From Aplysia californica (taxonomy: Eukaryota > Mollusca > Gastropoda > Aplysiida > Aplysiidae): DNA of 64,000 nt. The stretch is taken from positions 129,124 through 193,123 of the forward strand of contig NW_004798097.1 of assembly GCF_000002075.1 (NCBI RefSeq), written 5' to 3'. Under the pieces are notes generated by a model. That model had not been told where the DNA came from. It saw only the letters and a list, made by a program, of their open reading frames with translations, and did no database searches. This document shows, one piece after another, positions 62,701 to 64,000 of the stretch; positions within the stretch are counted from its first letter, which is position 1; each line of letters begins with the position of its first letter. The position numbers were made by a program, and so were the translations under genes.

Positions 62701-62939
62701 TTTTTGACTCTTATGGCCGTTTTATGGTTAATCGAAAATTGAAAACGAACTAAAAGCATAAGGCGGATGCAAAACTTTTGTTTGTTAGGATGTCATAGAG
62801 GTGAAATATGTGAATGATTCAGGACCAACATGTTGCTTGGTTGCATGTTCCCATGATGGAATGTAGATGGTAGATTGGGAGTAGACTGACATGGTATGTG
62901 TGAGGAAGGCATTGTGAACTTGAGCCTGGTTTATCGGAG

Positions 62940-63180
62940 GGGACCGGCGTCTTTAGTGTAGCAGTTAAGCACTTCGCTGTCACATGCAGGAGAACCGAGT
63001 TCAATACCAGAGTGGGGTGAAATTTTTATCAAGAATCTCGATCTCGGTCTTTCTGCTGGGATTCATACCTCGACTCTCGGCCTGGTTTGGCCCAGGCAGG
63101 CAGGGTCGGATGACCATCTCTTAAAATTACAATGATCTGAACTGAGTCGATGGGAGCGCAAAAATACTTACAATAAGATT
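62940..63180 (+). mobile_element. tRNA-derived SINE, second family
   Basis: Head GGCGTCTTTAGTGTAGCAG with A-box-like TAGCAGTTAAGCACTTCG and B-box-like GAGTTCAATACC. The body contains GGCCCAGGCAGGCAGGGTCG and TACAATGATCTGAACTGAG. Different from the other SINEs here. Confidence 0.75.
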
Positions 63181-64000
63181 ATCAGAGGGGATACATGATT
63201 CTGAGCAAGCTCTTTGTCATGCTGCGAACTCTTGCATGATTATTCTCTTCTCATGGTTACAGCCTGTGCCTTTGTGGCTGGAGCGAACTCTGGTGGCTAC
63301 TTATTTTGAGTAGAAGTTGCCTCTTTGCTCGGTGCCTCCATGTTCTTTTGACAGGAGGTTCGTCTGGTTTTTGAAAATCCAAAATTGCAAAGATGCTCCG
63401 AATATTGGGTTTTTTTCGTTGTTGGTTTTTTTCTTCAATTTTAGTACATTTCATTCCGGCTTTAAACACACTGACATAAAACACATTTCAGACTCAAGCA
63501 CGCTAAACAGCTCTTACCAAATTCTTGCTATATATAAATTACACACCTTTAATCATGGTAACTTCGGCTTTGGGCAGGCTTCATTTACAAGACAGTCAAT
63601 ACTTTCATGATGACCCATCGAAGTTCGAACACAGTCTACACCGCAGCAGTTAGTGTGTTAGGAGAAACACAAGTGATGGAGACACATGCGCGGAGAGGAA
63701 GGCAGAGAGATGCACACAGCCGCACATGTGGACATATGATCTAGCCTAGGTCAAAGCTACACATGAACAAACAAAAAAATTTGTTTTTAATTACAAAGAG
63801 TCGGGGAGACGAGAAAAGGAGGCTGGCTGCGATTTCACCTTTGCCCCTCGCTATCCGTTAATCCTGTTCATATATCACGCGAGAGGTGGGATAAGGCGGT
63901 GGTATGAATGTAGCACAGCGGGCAGTGGTACGCACAGACAGTGTGCACTTCTAGTGTGCTGTATCGTCTAAATGAAGTTATCATTTCCCATTCGACCACC
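63181..64000. other. Right-end DNA, nothing recognised
   Basis: AT-rich then mixed sequence. I recognise no exon, tRNA or described repeat on either strand. Confidence 0.45.

Overview
The window is animal genomic DNA. It has large introns with GT/AG borders, dense MITE and SINE debris, long (GA)n/(CT)n tracts and one large conserved nuclear gene. Protein similarity and repeat content suggest a marine invertebrate, most likely a gastropod mollusc; the species assignment is inference.

Layout. (1) About 0.1-2.2 kb, minus strand: two internal exons of a sorting nexin of the SNX5/6/32 kind (PX domain); the gene runs off the left edge. (2) About 2.4-14.1 kb: repeat-rich DNA between the sorting nexin and the next gene. 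It holds a two-copy hAT-like family with 8-bp target duplications, a piggyBac-type MITE inserted in another repeat, long-TIR MITEs, telomere-like sequence, an unusual cluster of short palindromes, and a pogo/Tigger-type element carrying a nested MITE. (3) 15.46-60.45 kb, plus strand: a complete NUP98 (Nup98-Nup96) gene. I traced 38 coding exons with consistent splice phases from ATG at 15497 to TAG at 60445-60447, giving about 1861 residues. Order: FG/GLFG repeats with the Gle2-binding (GLEBS) motif, autoproteolytic domain with the HF|S cleavage site, then the Nup96 scaffold. (4) 60.45-64 kb: 3' UTR, a MITE, a tRNA-derived SINE and unannotated DNA.

The most striking feature is a nearly perfect 1.6-kb tandem duplication inside NUP98 (37038-40247) that doubles two Nup96 exons. 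Its middle junction is a hybrid SINE, as expected from unequal recombination between SINE copies. The duplicated pair is not a multiple of three, so the second exon of each pair cannot both be used in one message without a frameshift. A Chapaev-like transposon with a clean 4-bp target duplication sits in the right-hand boundary SINE, and a second copy lies 5' of the block.

A SINE family is present in about 17 copies, almost all in the sense orientation of the host gene and many lying just upstream of 3' splice sites. No virus-like element was recognised.
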